Source: Actinomycetota bacterium (GTDB taxonomy: Bacteria > Actinomycetota > Actinomycetes > Streptosporangiales > Streptosporangiaceae). Taken from it: a stretch of 64,000 nt of DNA. The stretch covers positions 23,952 through 87,951 of the forward strand of contig JAFAYQ010000073.1 of the NCBI GenBank assembly GCA_019240215.1. The letters run 5' to 3'. The translations under genes were made by a program, and so were the position numbers. Positions 16,293 through 23,991 of this stretch are shown one piece after another (the stretch's first letter is position 1; the number at the start of each line of letters is the position of its first letter). A model generated the notes under the pieces. It saw nothing but the letters and a program-made list of their open reading frames with translations, made no database searches and was not told where the DNA came from.

Positions 16293-18410
16293 GTGGAACC
16301 GGTGCTGGATGTACGGAATCTGTCGGTGACGATCAAGGTGCCGGCCGCCGAGGTGCACGCCGCCGGGAACGTCGACCTGCACGTCGCGGCCGGTGAGACG
16401 CTCGGCCTGGTCGGCGAGTCCGGGAGCGGCAAGTCGATGACCGCGCTGGCGGTGATGGGGCTGCTGCCGCCCGGCGGGGCGGTCACCGGCGGTTCGGTCA
16501 CGTTCGGCGGCCGCGACCTGACCCAGCTGCGGCCCGGTCAGCTGCGCGACCTGCGCGGCAACGAGCTGGCGATGGTGTTCCAGGATCCGCTGACCTCCCT
16601 GGACCCGACCAAGACGATCGGCTACCAGGTCGCCGAACCGGTCCGGCAGCACCGCGGGGCCTCGAAGGCGGCGGCCCGGGAGCGGGCGCTGGAGGCGCTG
16701 GGCCTGGTCGGCATGCCCCACCCGCGCGAGATCGCCGGCAACTACCCGCACCAGCTGTCGGGCGGGCTGCGCCAGCGCGCGATGATCGCGATGGCGCTGG
16801 CCTGCGAGCCGAAGCTGCTCATCGCCGACGAGCCGACCACCGCCCTCGACGTCACCATCCAGGCCCAGATCCTGGACCTGCTGGCCGGCCTGAAGGAACG
16901 GCTGGGCATGGCGATGCTGCTGATCACGCACGACCTGGGGGTCATCGCTGGGCACGCCGACCGGGTCAGCGTCATGTACGCCGGCCGGATCGTGGAGAGC
17001 GCCGGGACCGGCTCGCTGTTCGCACGGATGCGGCACCCGTACAGCCAGGCGCTGCTGGCCTCGATCCCGCGGCTCAGCCAGGACCCGGGCCAGCCGCTGG
17101 CGGCCATTGGCGGCCTGCCCCCGGACCTGGCCGATCCGCCGTCCGGCTGCCGGTTCGCGGCCCGCTGCCGGTACGCGACTGACCAGTGCCGGGCCGAGGA
17201 ACCGCCGCTGAGCGGGCGGCCGGGAGCCGGGGAGGAGCACCGGTTCGCCTGCTGGCACCCGGTTGACGGGCCACTTCCACAGGCACCGGCCACCGTCGGC
17301 CCCGCGGCGACGGGACCGCCCGCGGATCGGCCACCCTTTATTCATGATGAAAATGAGCCGGAGCACCTTGCGGCCAGTACGGCGGAGCCGCTCCTGGAGC
17401 TGCGGAACCTGGTCAAGGAGTACCCGGTCACGTCGGGCGCGGTGCTGCGGCGCCAGGTGGCGGCGGTCCACGCCACCTCCGGGGTGTCGTTCTCGGTGCC
17501 CGCCGGCTCGACGTTCGGGCTGGTCGGTGAGTCCGGCTGCGGCAAGACCACGGTCGGCAAGATGATCGTGGCGCTGGAGCGACCCGACGCGGGCAGCGTC
17601 CGCCTGGCCGGACTGGACCTGGCCACGCTGCGGGGCGAGGCGCTCCGCCACCAGCGCCGCGACCTGCAGCTGGTGTTCCAGGATCCGCTGGCCTCGCTGG
17701 ACCCGCGGATGCGAGTCGGCTCGATCCTGGCCGAGCCGCTGGCCGTCCAGCACGCCGGTGATCGGGCGGACCGCCGCCGCCGGGTCCTCGAACTGCTCGG
17801 CGAGGTCGGCCTGCCGGGCAGCGCGGTCGAGCGGTACCCGCACGAATTCTCCGGTGGCCAGCGCCAGCGGATCGGGCTGGCCCGGGCGCTGGCTCTCAAC
17901 CCGCGGCTGATCGTGGCCGACGAGCCGGTCAGCGCGCTCGACGTGTCGATCCGGGCGCAGGTCCTGAACCTGATGAAACGGCTGCAGGCCAGCCACGGCC
18001 TCACCTACGTGGTGATCTCCCACGACCTGACCGTGATCCGCTACCTGGCCGACCGGATCGGGGTGATGTACCTGGGCAAGCTGGTCGAACTCGGCTCCCG
18101 GGACGATATCTACGCCCGGACCGCCCACCCCTACACGGCCGGGCTGATCGCCGCTATCCCGGTGCCCGACCCGGCCACCGAACGGGCCAAGTCCGGCCCG
18201 GTGGTCACCGGCGAGCTGCCCAGCCCGATCCTCCCGCCGTCGGGCTGCCGGTTCCGGACCCGCTGCCCGCGAGCCCAGGACATCTGCGCGGCCGAGGAAC
18301 CGCCGCTCCGCCCGTTCGGCCCCGGGCACCAGGCCGCCTGCCACTTCCCGCTACAGACGCCGGCCGCAGAGTATGATGCCCCGAAAGCCGGCCAAAACGG
18401 TCGACAATAG
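16293..18410 (+). CDS. Fused peptide-type ABC transporter ATPase (DppD-DppF fusion)
   Basis: A 705-residue fusion of two ABC ATPases with GTG start. Domain 1: [34 protein letters not shown]. Domain 2 (from about residue 365): [34 protein letters not shown]. Each domain ends with the oligopeptide-transporter Cys tail: [16 protein letters not shown] after the first, [16 protein letters not shown] after the second. The two are joined by a linker with a short acidic segment (HDENEPEH). Divergent from the receptor operon ending at 12515, whose own set has no ATPase gene, so it probably serves that set. Confidence 0.92.
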   Translation: MEPVLDVRNLSVTIKVPAAEVHAAGNVDLHVAAGETLGLVGESGSGKSMTALAVMGLLPPGGAVTGGSVTFGGRDLTQLRPGQLRDLRGNELAMVFQDPLTSLDPTKTIGYQVAEPVRQHRGASKAAARERALEALGLVGMPHPREIAGNYPHQLSGGLRQRAMIAMALACEPKLLIADEPTTALDVTIQAQILDLLAGLKERLGMAMLLITHDLGVIAGHADRVSVMYAGRIVESAGTGSLFARMRHPYSQALLASIPRLSQDPGQPLAAIGGLPPDLADPPSGCRFAARCRYATDQCRAEEPPLSGRPGAGEEHRFACWHPVDGPLPQAPATVGPAATGPPADRPPFIHDENEPEHLAASTAEPLLELRNLVKEYPVTSGAVLRRQVAAVHATSGVSFSVPAGSTFGLVGESGCGKTTVGKMIVALERPDAGSVRLAGLDLATLRGEALRHQRRDLQLVFQDPLASLDPRMRVGSILAEPLAVQHAGDRADRRRRVLELLGEVGLPGSAVERYPHEFSGGQRQRIGLARALALNPRLIVADEPVSALDVSIRAQVLNLMKRLQASHGLTYVVISHDLTVIRYLADRIGVMYLGKLVELGSRDDIYARTAHPYTAGLIAAIPVPDPATERAKSGPVVTGELPSPILPPSGCRFRTRCPRAQDICAAEEPPLRPFGPGHQAACHFPLQTPAAEYDAPKAGQNGRQ

Positions 18411-18424
18411 GCTCGGGGGGCAGC

Positions 18425-18640
18425 GTGATACGGACGACCGTGGCGGCCGCGATTGCGGTGGTGGCCGTGGGCGCCGGCTTGGCCGGCCCGACCAGCCGGC
18501 TTACCCGCCGTGCTTCGTAAACAACCAGCCGAGCAACGGCCAGGGTTACGAAAGCGCCGTCGCCTACGCGGTCGCGACCCAGCTCGGCTTCAAAGCCACG
18601 CAGGTCAAGTGGGTCCACGAACCGTTCGACAGCTCCTACG
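18425..18640 (+). pseudogene. Fragment of a family 3 (amino-acid type) substrate-binding protein
   Basis: A GTG at 18425 opens a signal-peptide-like stretch (VIRTTVAAAIAVVAVGAG). After a frameshift, the other frame from about 18493 reads PAYPPCFVNNQPSNGQGYES and then AVAYAVATQLGF and VKWVHEPFDSSYA, the N-terminal lobe of family 3 receptors. The family continues for another 200 residues, but homology stops abruptly at 18640, where an unrelated fragment begins. It is a doubly broken remnant with no partner permease nearby. Confidence 0.7.
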
Positions 18641-18785
18641 CTGGTCGGCTCGTTCGAACCGCTGATGATGCTGATCCGCACCGGGCGTGGCACACAAATG
18701 GGTGAGGCCGAATCCCAAGCCGGGATACCAGCCTGGACCGCCGCTGTTCGTCAAAGCCACGCGCATGCTCGACCGAGCGGCCTGA
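18641..18785 (+). pseudogene. Decayed C-terminal part of a DUF2637 gene
   Basis: Bases 18641-18684 match 50438-50481, inside the intact DUF2637 gene, at about 41 of 44 positions. Further on, taccagcctg...ccgcc.ctg matches the Pro-rich linker, and the end atgctcgaccgagcggcctga matches the intact gene's last codons and stop. The helix-turn-helix part between is deleted, and the reading frame is lost. Nothing else is recognisable in 18786-18821. Confidence 0.75.
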
Positions 18786-18821
18786 CACGATCCGCGGGCT
18801 ATAAGAAGCGGACCTGACTTA

Positions 18822-18855
18822 CCGGCGCACACGGCTCCGGAGCCGTGTGCGCCGG
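18822..18855 (-). terminator. Intrinsic terminator of the MHS-family transporter gene
   Basis: A perfect 34-base palindrome: CCGGCGCACACGGCTCC followed directly by its reverse complement. It starts 10 bases beyond the stop of the leftward transporter gene. Its strength and position make it the end of that transcript; it could also act on rightward transcription. Confidence 0.8.
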
Positions 18856-18864
18856 GTGAACGGT

Positions 18865-20229
18865 TCAGTTGCCGGTGGCGTGGGTCGCCTTGATCAGGCT
18901 GCGGTCCGTGCGAGGGACGGGGCGGCCGAGTTGGGCCGTGGGGACCAGGTAGGTCTCCCGGCCGATGGCAATCGCGATGATGCTGACCAGGCACAGTCCG
19001 GCGGTGATGAGTCCAGCGCCGACCCAGGCATCCAGGCCGCTGCCGGCCCAGGCGCCGATGATGGTGGGGACGAAGCCCGCGAACGCGAAGCCCAGCTGGG
19101 TGCCGAGGGCGGTACCGCTCAGCCTTACCGAGGCCGGGAACATCTCACCGTAGGTGGCGGGCCAGACCGCGCTGGTGGCCGTGTAGACCAGCCCGAACAT
19201 GACGATGCCGGTGACGAAGATCAGCGCGTAGCTGCCGCTGCGCACCGCGTACAGGAACGCGAACGTCATGGCGCCCGAGCCCGCCGCGCCACCGATGAAC
19301 ACCGGCTTGCGGCCGATCCGGTCGGACAGCCGCGCCCACAGCGGGATCGCGCCCAGGGCGACCAGGTTGGCCAGCACCCCGACCCACAGGATCGGCGTCT
19401 TCTTCAGCCCGACGGTGTTAACCGCGTAGGACAGCGCCCAGACCGTGAAGATCGTGCTCGGGGTGGCGATGACCGCGGCCAGTGCGACCCGGAGCACCTG
19501 TGGCCAGTGTGACCGGAGCAGCTCGCTGATCGGCAGCCGCACCACTTCGTCCTGAGCGACCTCGCGGCGGAACACGGGGGTCTCATCCAGCGTCCGGCGG
19601 ATGAACACCGCGACCACGGTGACCAGCGCGCTGGCCCAGAATGCGATCCGCCAGCCCCAGGTCAGCAACGAGTGGTCGGGCAGGGCGGCGATGGGGATGA
19701 ACAGCGCGGTGGCGATGGCCTGACCGCCCTGAGTCCCGCCCAGGGTGAAGCTGGTGTAGAACGCTCGCCGTCGCTCGGGGGCGTGCTCCAGCGTCAGCGA
19801 GTTGGCTCCGGCCTGCTCGCCTCCGGCGAAGAAGCCCTGCAGCAGTCGCAAGGTGACCAGCAGCACCGGCGCGGCCACCCCGATGGTGGCGTACGACGGT
19901 AGGCAGCCGACCAGGAAGGTGGCGGTGCCCATGGCGATGACCGTGGTCAGCAGAACCTTGCGGCGCCCGTGCCGGTCGCCGAGGTGGCCGAGGCCGATGG
20001 CCCCGATCGGGCGGGCGGCGTAACCGACGCCGAACGTGGCCAGCGAGGCCAGGGTGCCGGCGGCGGAGTCGCTGGCTGGGAAGAACACCTTGCCGAAGAC
20101 CAGTGCGGCGGCCGTTCCGTAGATGAAAAAGTCGTAGTACTCCAGAGCGCTGCCGATCCAGGCGGCCCGGGCGGCGGCCCAGGGCTTACCGGCTGGGGCG
20201 GGCGATGGATTAGGTACTGCGTCCGGCAT
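18865..20229 (-). CDS. MHS-family MFS transporter (shikimate/aromatic-acid type)
   Basis: A 454-residue, 12-helix major facilitator of the metabolite:H+ symporter group (ShiA, ProP, KgtP). The N-terminal ALEYYDFFIYGTAAAL (about 28-43) is the group signature. The loop 2-3 motif is GHLGDRHGRRKVLL and RLLQGFFAGGEQAG marks helix 4-5. The repeat motif between helices 8 and 9 is ARLSDRIGRKPVF. A gaggagg ribosome site precedes the ATG at 20229. Linkage to a shikimate-dehydrogenase-like gene and a 3-dehydroshikimate dehydratase makes shikimate, quinate or a related hydroaromatic acid the likely cargo, imported with protons. Confidence 0.85.
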   Translation of the reverse strand: MPDAVPNPSPAPAGKPWAAARAAWIGSALEYYDFFIYGTAAALVFGKVFFPASDSAAGTLASLATFGVGYAARPIGAIGLGHLGDRHGRRKVLLTTVIAMGTATFLVGCLPSYATIGVAAPVLLVTLRLLQGFFAGGEQAGANSLTLEHAPERRRAFYTSFTLGGTQGGQAIATALFIPIAALPDHSLLTWGWRIAFWASALVTVVAVFIRRTLDETPVFRREVAQDEVVRLPISELLRSHWPQVLRVALAAVIATPSTIFTVWALSYAVNTVGLKKTPILWVGVLANLVALGAIPLWARLSDRIGRKPVFIGGAAGSGAMTFAFLYAVRSGSYALIFVTGIVMFGLVYTATSAVWPATYGEMFPASVRLSGTALGTQLGFAFAGFVPTIIGAWAGSGLDAWVGAGLITAGLCLVSIIAIAIGRETYLVPTAQLGRPVPRTDRSLIKATHATGN

Positions 20230-20262
20230 GCGTCCTCCTCGGCGAGGCCAGCCTGGATTTCC

Positions 20263-20288
20263 TAATGTACTAAATAGTGAGTACGTTA
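20263..20288. promoter_or_regulatory. Candidate TetR operator upstream of the transporter gene
   Basis: The half sites TAATGTACT (20263-20271) and AGTACGTTA (20280-20288) form an inverted repeat with one mismatch around an 8-base centre. It lies 34-59 bases upstream of the transporter start. On the minus strand it contains AACGTA and TTAGTACAT, the two blocks also found at the start of the shikimate-dehydrogenase-like gene at 21201. The neighbouring TetR protein is the likely ligand. Confidence 0.55.
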
Positions 20289-20377
20289 AGGGTGCGTCGG
20301 CGGGCCGGTGCTGTCAAGGTAGGGCCGCGACCCCGCGGGGCGCGGACGGCTGAGGGTGAGCGGGCCGGATCGCCGGC

Positions 20378-21043
20378 TCAGGGGACTGCGGACGAGCGGG
20401 CGGTGAGGTGGTCGACGACCAGGTCGCCGATCAGGCGGCGGAGGTGGTCGCGGCGGCCGGGGGCCAGCAGGTCGCGGCCGAAGATCGCCTCGAACGTGTA
20501 GCGGTTCGCCTCGCGGAAGATGCAGAACGAGCTGATGATCATGTGGACGTCGAGGGCGTCCAGGTCGTCGCGGAACACTCCGGCCTGGCGACCGCGCTCC
20601 AGGATGCGGGTCAGCACGTCAAGGGCCGGGGCGGCCAGGCCGGGCAGGGTCGGCAACCGGCGCAGGTGCTCGGCGTGGTGGATGTTCTCGATGCTCACCA
20701 GGCGGACGAAGTCCTGGTGGGCCTCGTGGTGGTCGAACGTCAGCTCGGCCAGCCGCCGGATGGCGACCGCCGGCTCGAGGTGCTCGACGTCGACCTCCTG
20801 CTCCAGGGCGCGGATGCGGGAGTAGGCCCGCTCCATCACCGCGACGTACAGGCCTTCCTTGCCGCCGAAGTAGTAATAGATCATCCGCTTGGTGGTCGAC
20901 GTCTTCGCGGCGATGTCGTCCACCCGGGCCCCGGCGTAGCCCTGGTCGGCGAACACCCGGGTGGCCACCTCCAGCAGCTCGGCCCGGGTCCGGTCGGCGT
21001 CACGGATCCGGTCGCCGCGCGGCATCGCCGAGTCGGTCGCCAT
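20378..21043 (-). CDS. TetR-family transcriptional regulator
   Basis: A 221-residue regulator. N-terminal helix-turn-helix at about residues 20-65: TRAELLEVATRVFADQGYAG and VDDIAAKTSTTKRMIYYYFG, then KEGLYVAVMERAYSRIR. The C-terminal ligand domain contains VRLVSIENIHHAEHLRRLP. Start ATG at 21043 behind a gggagcac ribosome site; upstream in-frame codons lack TetR character. It lies between the transporter gene and the divergent shikimate-dehydrogenase-like gene, which share a sequence block, so it probably controls both in response to the imported compound or an intermediate. Confidence 0.88.
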   Translation of the reverse strand: MATDSAMPRGDRIRDADRTRAELLEVATRVFADQGYAGARVDDIAAKTSTTKRMIYYYFGGKEGLYVAVMERAYSRIRALEQEVDVEHLEPAVAIRRLAELTFDHHEAHQDFVRLVSIENIHHAEHLRRLPTLPGLAAPALDVLTRILERGRQAGVFRDDLDALDVHMIISSFCIFREANRYTFEAIFGRDLLAPGRRDHLRRLIGDLVVDHLTARSSAVP

Positions 21044-21163
21044 CTGTGCTCCCTCATGCGCAGGCCAGCAGGCAGACGCCCTGCCGTACAGCAACAGTAA
21101 CGAGACCGCCGGGGAACTGACGTCAGGCGACCCGCGTGGCCGCGGAGACCACCTGCGGCCGGC

Positions 21164-21192
21164 TTGTCCGCGTGGCCTACCGCTCCTAGTAT
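21164..21192 (+). promoter_or_regulatory. Promoter of a leaderless shikimate-dehydrogenase-like gene
   Basis: TTGTCC (21164-21169) and TAGTAT (21187-21192) are exactly 17 bases apart. The ATG at 21201 begins 9 bases after the -10, where transcription would start, and no ribosome site lies between. This is the layout of a leaderless mRNA, common in actinobacteria. Confidence 0.6.
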
Positions 21193-21194
21193 TG

Positions 21195-21213
21195 AACGTA
21201 ATGGTTAGTACAT
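21195..21213. promoter_or_regulatory. Candidate TetR site overlapping the 21201 start
   Basis: AACGTA (21195-21200) and TTAGTACAT (21205-21213) repeat the two blocks found upstream of the transporter gene, with a 4-base instead of an 8-base spacer. The site overlaps the expected transcription start and the first codons. The different spacing weakens the case for identical binding. Confidence 0.4.
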
Positions 21214-22085
21214 ATCTGACAGGGCTGGTCGGGGCAGGGATCGGGGCATCGCTGTCACCGGCGCTGCACGAGCACGAGGCCGCCGCCCTGGGGCTGCGGT
21301 ACGAGTACCGGCTCATCGACGTCGGAGAGCTGGGGGTGGGCGTGGAGCAAGCGCCAGACCTGATCCGCGCCGCCCGGCAGCTGGGATTCGACGGACTGAA
21401 CATCACCCATCCGTGCAAGCAGGCCGCGCTGGGAGCCCTGGATGAGCTGTCACCCGAGGTGGCAGTGCTCGGCGCGACCAACACGGTGGTGTTCGACGGC
21501 GCCCGGGCTATCGGCCACAACACCGACTGGTCAGGTTTTGCCCGGGCCCTCCGGCACGGGCTGCCTGGTGCCCCGCTCGGCCAGGTGGTGGTGCTGGGCG
21601 CGGGCGGAGCGGGATCGGCAGTCTGCTATGCCCTCGGCCGTCTGGGGGCGGACCATGTCATCGTCATCGACACCGACCAGGCCCGGGCGGACGGGCTGGC
21701 GGACGCGCTGACCCCCGAGCTGGGGCCGGCCCGGTTGGCGGCGGCCGGTATCGAAGCCCTGTCGTCGGTGCTGGCCCGGGCGGACGGGCTGGTGCACGCC
21801 ACCCCGACCGGGATGGCCGGTCACCCCGGCAACGCGGTCCCGGCCAGGGCCCTGGTCCCGGACCTGTGGGTGGCGGACGTGGTGTACCGGCCGCTGCAGA
21901 CCGAGCTGCTGGTGGCCGCCCACCGGGCCGGGTGCCGGACGCTGGACGGCGGCGCCATGGCCGTGTTCCAGGCGGCCGACGCGTTCCGGCTGTTCACCGG
22001 CGTCGCGCCCAGCACCCGGCGGATGTTCACCCACTTTGCCCAGCTGACCAGCGAGGAGGCCGCCGATGCCCGGCGAGCCGGCTGA
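21201..22085 (+). CDS. Shikimate dehydrogenase-like protein (AroE/quinate dehydrogenase family)
   Basis: A 294-residue member of the shikimate/quinate 5-dehydrogenase family. The substrate domain has IGASLSPALHEHEA (shikimate-binding SLSPALH), GLNITHPCKQ with the catalytic Lys, and GHNTDWSGF with the catalytic Asp. The Rossmann domain has VVVLGAGGAGSAVCYALGRLG, in two stretches around the GAGGAG loop, and the end has LDGGAMAVFQAADAFRLFTG. NAD or NADP preference is unclear, although IDTDQARA after strand 2 hints at NAD. The ATG at 21201 appears leaderless. The gene overlaps the next by 20 bases. Role inferred: oxidation of shikimate or quinate during catabolism rather than aromatic biosynthesis. 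Confidence 0.88.
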   Translation: MVSTYLTGLVGAGIGASLSPALHEHEAAALGLRYEYRLIDVGELGVGVEQAPDLIRAARQLGFDGLNITHPCKQAALGALDELSPEVAVLGATNTVVFDGARAIGHNTDWSGFARALRHGLPGAPLGQVVVLGAGGAGSAVCYALGRLGADHVIVIDTDQARADGLADALTPELGPARLAAAGIEALSSVLARADGLVHATPTGMAGHPGNAVPARALVPDLWVADVVYRPLQTELLVAAHRAGCRTLDGGAMAVFQAADAFRLFTGVAPSTRRMFTHFAQLTSEEAADARRAG

Positions 22086-23991
22086 AGCGCCCCGCGCGAA
22101 ATCAGCGCGCGCGTACTCGATCGCCACCGTCTGCTTGTCCGGCACACTCGACGACCGTCTGGAAGCGGCCGCCCGGGCTGGATTCGATGGGGTCGAAATC
22201 TTCGAAAACGACCTGATCGCGAGCGCCAGCCGGGTCGCGGAGATCCGTGCCCGGGCGGCCGACCTCGGCCTGCGCATCGAGCTGTACCAGCCGTTCCGGG
22301 ACGCCGAGGGCGCGCCGCCGGAACGGTTCAAGTCCGTACTGCGGCGGATGCGGGCCAAGCTCGACCTGGCCGCCGAGCTGGGGGCACCCACCGTGCTGGT
22401 CTGCTCGTCGGTCGCACCCGACACGATCGGCGACGACGATCTGGCCGCCGGGCAGCTGCACGTACTGGCCGGGCTGGCCGCCGACCGGGGACTGCGGCTG
22501 GCCTACGAGGCCCTGGCGTGGGGCCGTCAGGTCTCCACCTGGGAACACTCGTGGGGACTGGTGCAGCGGGCCGGGCACCCAGCCCTTGGTCTGTGCCTGG
22601 ACAGCTTCCACGTGCTGTCCCGCACCAGCGACTACGCCGGCATCAGGTCGCTGCCGGGCGACAAAATCTTCTTCCTGCAGCTGGCCGACGCGCCCCGGCT
22701 GGACATGGACGTGCTCCAGTGGAGCCGCCATCACCGGCTGTTCCCGCTGCAAGGCGGTTTCGACCTGGCCGGCTTCACCCGGGCGGTGGACACGACCGGT
22801 TACGCCGGGCCGCTGTCGCTGGAAGTGTTCAACGACGTGTTCCGGCAGGCCGACCCGCACCGGACCGCGGTCGACGCGATGCGGTCGCTGATCGCGCTGG
22901 ACGATGCGGTACGGCCGGCGGCGGGCCAGCCCGGCCCACTGGTCCCGGCCCCGGTCCTCGATGGCATCGCGTTCGCCGAGCTGACCGTCGACGCCGAGTC
23001 CGGCCCGGAACTGCAGCGCTGGCTCGGCCTGCTCGGGTTTTCACACGTGGGCCAGCACCGGTCCAAGCCGGTGCAATTGTGGGAGCAAGGGGGTGCCCGC
23101 ATCCTGCTCAACTCCAGCGTCGACCGGTCCGCCCCGGCCGAAGGGTCGGCCGCCATCAGCGCGTTCGCCCTCGACAGCGAGCAGCCGGCCCGGTCGGCCG
23201 AGCGGGCCGCCCAGCTGCTGGCCCGGCCACTCCCCCGCACCCGGGCGGCGGCCGAGGCCGACCTGACCGCGGTCGCCGCGCCGGACGGCACCCAGATCTT
23301 CTTCGGCCGCAGCGAGCCGGATGGCCCCTACGGGTGGCTGGGTGACTTCCTGGCCACCGGCGACCGGTCCGGTCATCCGGCCGGGATCACCGGCATCGAC
23401 CATCTGTCGCTGGCCCAGCCGTACGACCGGTTCGACGAGGCCGGGCTGTTCTACCGGTCGATCCTCGGGCTGCGGGACGACGAGGCGGCCGAGTACGCCG
23501 CCCCGTACGGGCTGGTCCGCACGCTGGCCGTGCACGACCCGGGCGGCCGGGTCCGGCTCGCGCTCAGCGTGCCGCTGCTGCGCCGCGGCGAGTGGGCGCC
23601 CGGGGTCACGCACCCGCAGCACATCACGCTGGCGACCGGTGACATCGAGGCGACGGCGGCCGCGCTGACCGCCGCCGGCGCTCCGCTGCTGCCGATCCCG
23701 GCCAACTACTACGACGACCTGGACGCCCGGCTGGCGCTGGACCCGGCGTTGCTGACCCGGCTGCGCCGGATCGGCGGCCTGTACGACGAGGACGCCCACG
23801 GCCGCTACGTGCAGCTGTTCACCCCGGTCATCAGCGGCCGGGTGTTCTTCGAGATCTCTCAGCGCATCGGCGGCTACAGGGGCTACGGCCTGGCCAACGA
23901 ACCGGTCCGGATGGCCGCCCACCGGGCCCTGCGCCGAGCCGGCCGCCCTGATCGTGGCGGCCGGCTCGGCGGCGTCAGGCGCGGGCGTTGA
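22066..23991 (+). CDS. 3-dehydroshikimate dehydratase fused to an HPPD-like domain (QuiC type)
   Basis: A 641-residue two-domain protein. Residues 15-285 are a xylose-isomerase-like TIM barrel with the metal ligands expected for 3-dehydroshikimate dehydratase: E148 (LAYEALAWG), D179 (LCLDSFHV), Q205 (FLQLADAP) and E253 (LSLEVFND). Residues about 300-610 are a vicinal-oxygen-chelate region like 4-hydroxyphenylpyruvate dioxygenase, with H446 (GIDHLSLA), H519 (PQHITLA) and E596 (VFFEISQR). Pseudomonas QuiC1 has the same architecture. Expected product: protocatechuate. The ATG follows gaggagg by 6 bases inside the upstream gene's end. The last 19 residues (Arg/Gly rich) are encoded by a terminator hairpin and are unlike the family, so the original stop may have been lost. 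Confidence 0.87.
   Translation: MPGEPAEAPRAKSARAYSIATVCLSGTLDDRLEAAARAGFDGVEIFENDLIASASRVAEIRARAADLGLRIELYQPFRDAEGAPPERFKSVLRRMRAKLDLAAELGAPTVLVCSSVAPDTIGDDDLAAGQLHVLAGLAADRGLRLAYEALAWGRQVSTWEHSWGLVQRAGHPALGLCLDSFHVLSRTSDYAGIRSLPGDKIFFLQLADAPRLDMDVLQWSRHHRLFPLQGGFDLAGFTRAVDTTGYAGPLSLEVFNDVFRQADPHRTAVDAMRSLIALDDAVRPAAGQPGPLVPAPVLDGIAFAELTVDAESGPELQRWLGLLGFSHVGQHRSKPVQLWEQGGARILLNSSVDRSAPAEGSAAISAFALDSEQPARSAERAAQLLARPLPRTRAAAEADLTAVAAPDGTQIFFGRSEPDGPYGWLGDFLATGDRSGHPAGITGIDHLSLAQPYDRFDEAGLFYRSILGLRDDEAAEYAAPYGLVRTLAVHDPGGRVRLALSVPLLRRGEWAPGVTHPQHITLATGDIEATAAALTAAGAPLLPIPANYYDDLDARLALDPALLTRLRRIGGLYDEDAHGRYVQLFTPVISGRVFFEISQRIGGYRGYGLANEPVRMAAHRALRRAGRPDRGGRLGGVRRGR
23932..23971. terminator. 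Bidirectional terminator between converging genes
   Basis: A perfect 16-bp stem: 23932-23947 pairs with 23956-23971 around the loop CTGATCGT. It begins 3 bases past the stop of the leftward secreted hydrolase and lies inside the last codons of the rightward QuiC-type gene. Confidence 0.75.

Noticed and set aside
18373..18705. 110-codon open frame over the receptor/DUF2637 remnants
   Set aside because: It joins three unrelated pieces in one frame by chance; homology is to fragments in different frames.
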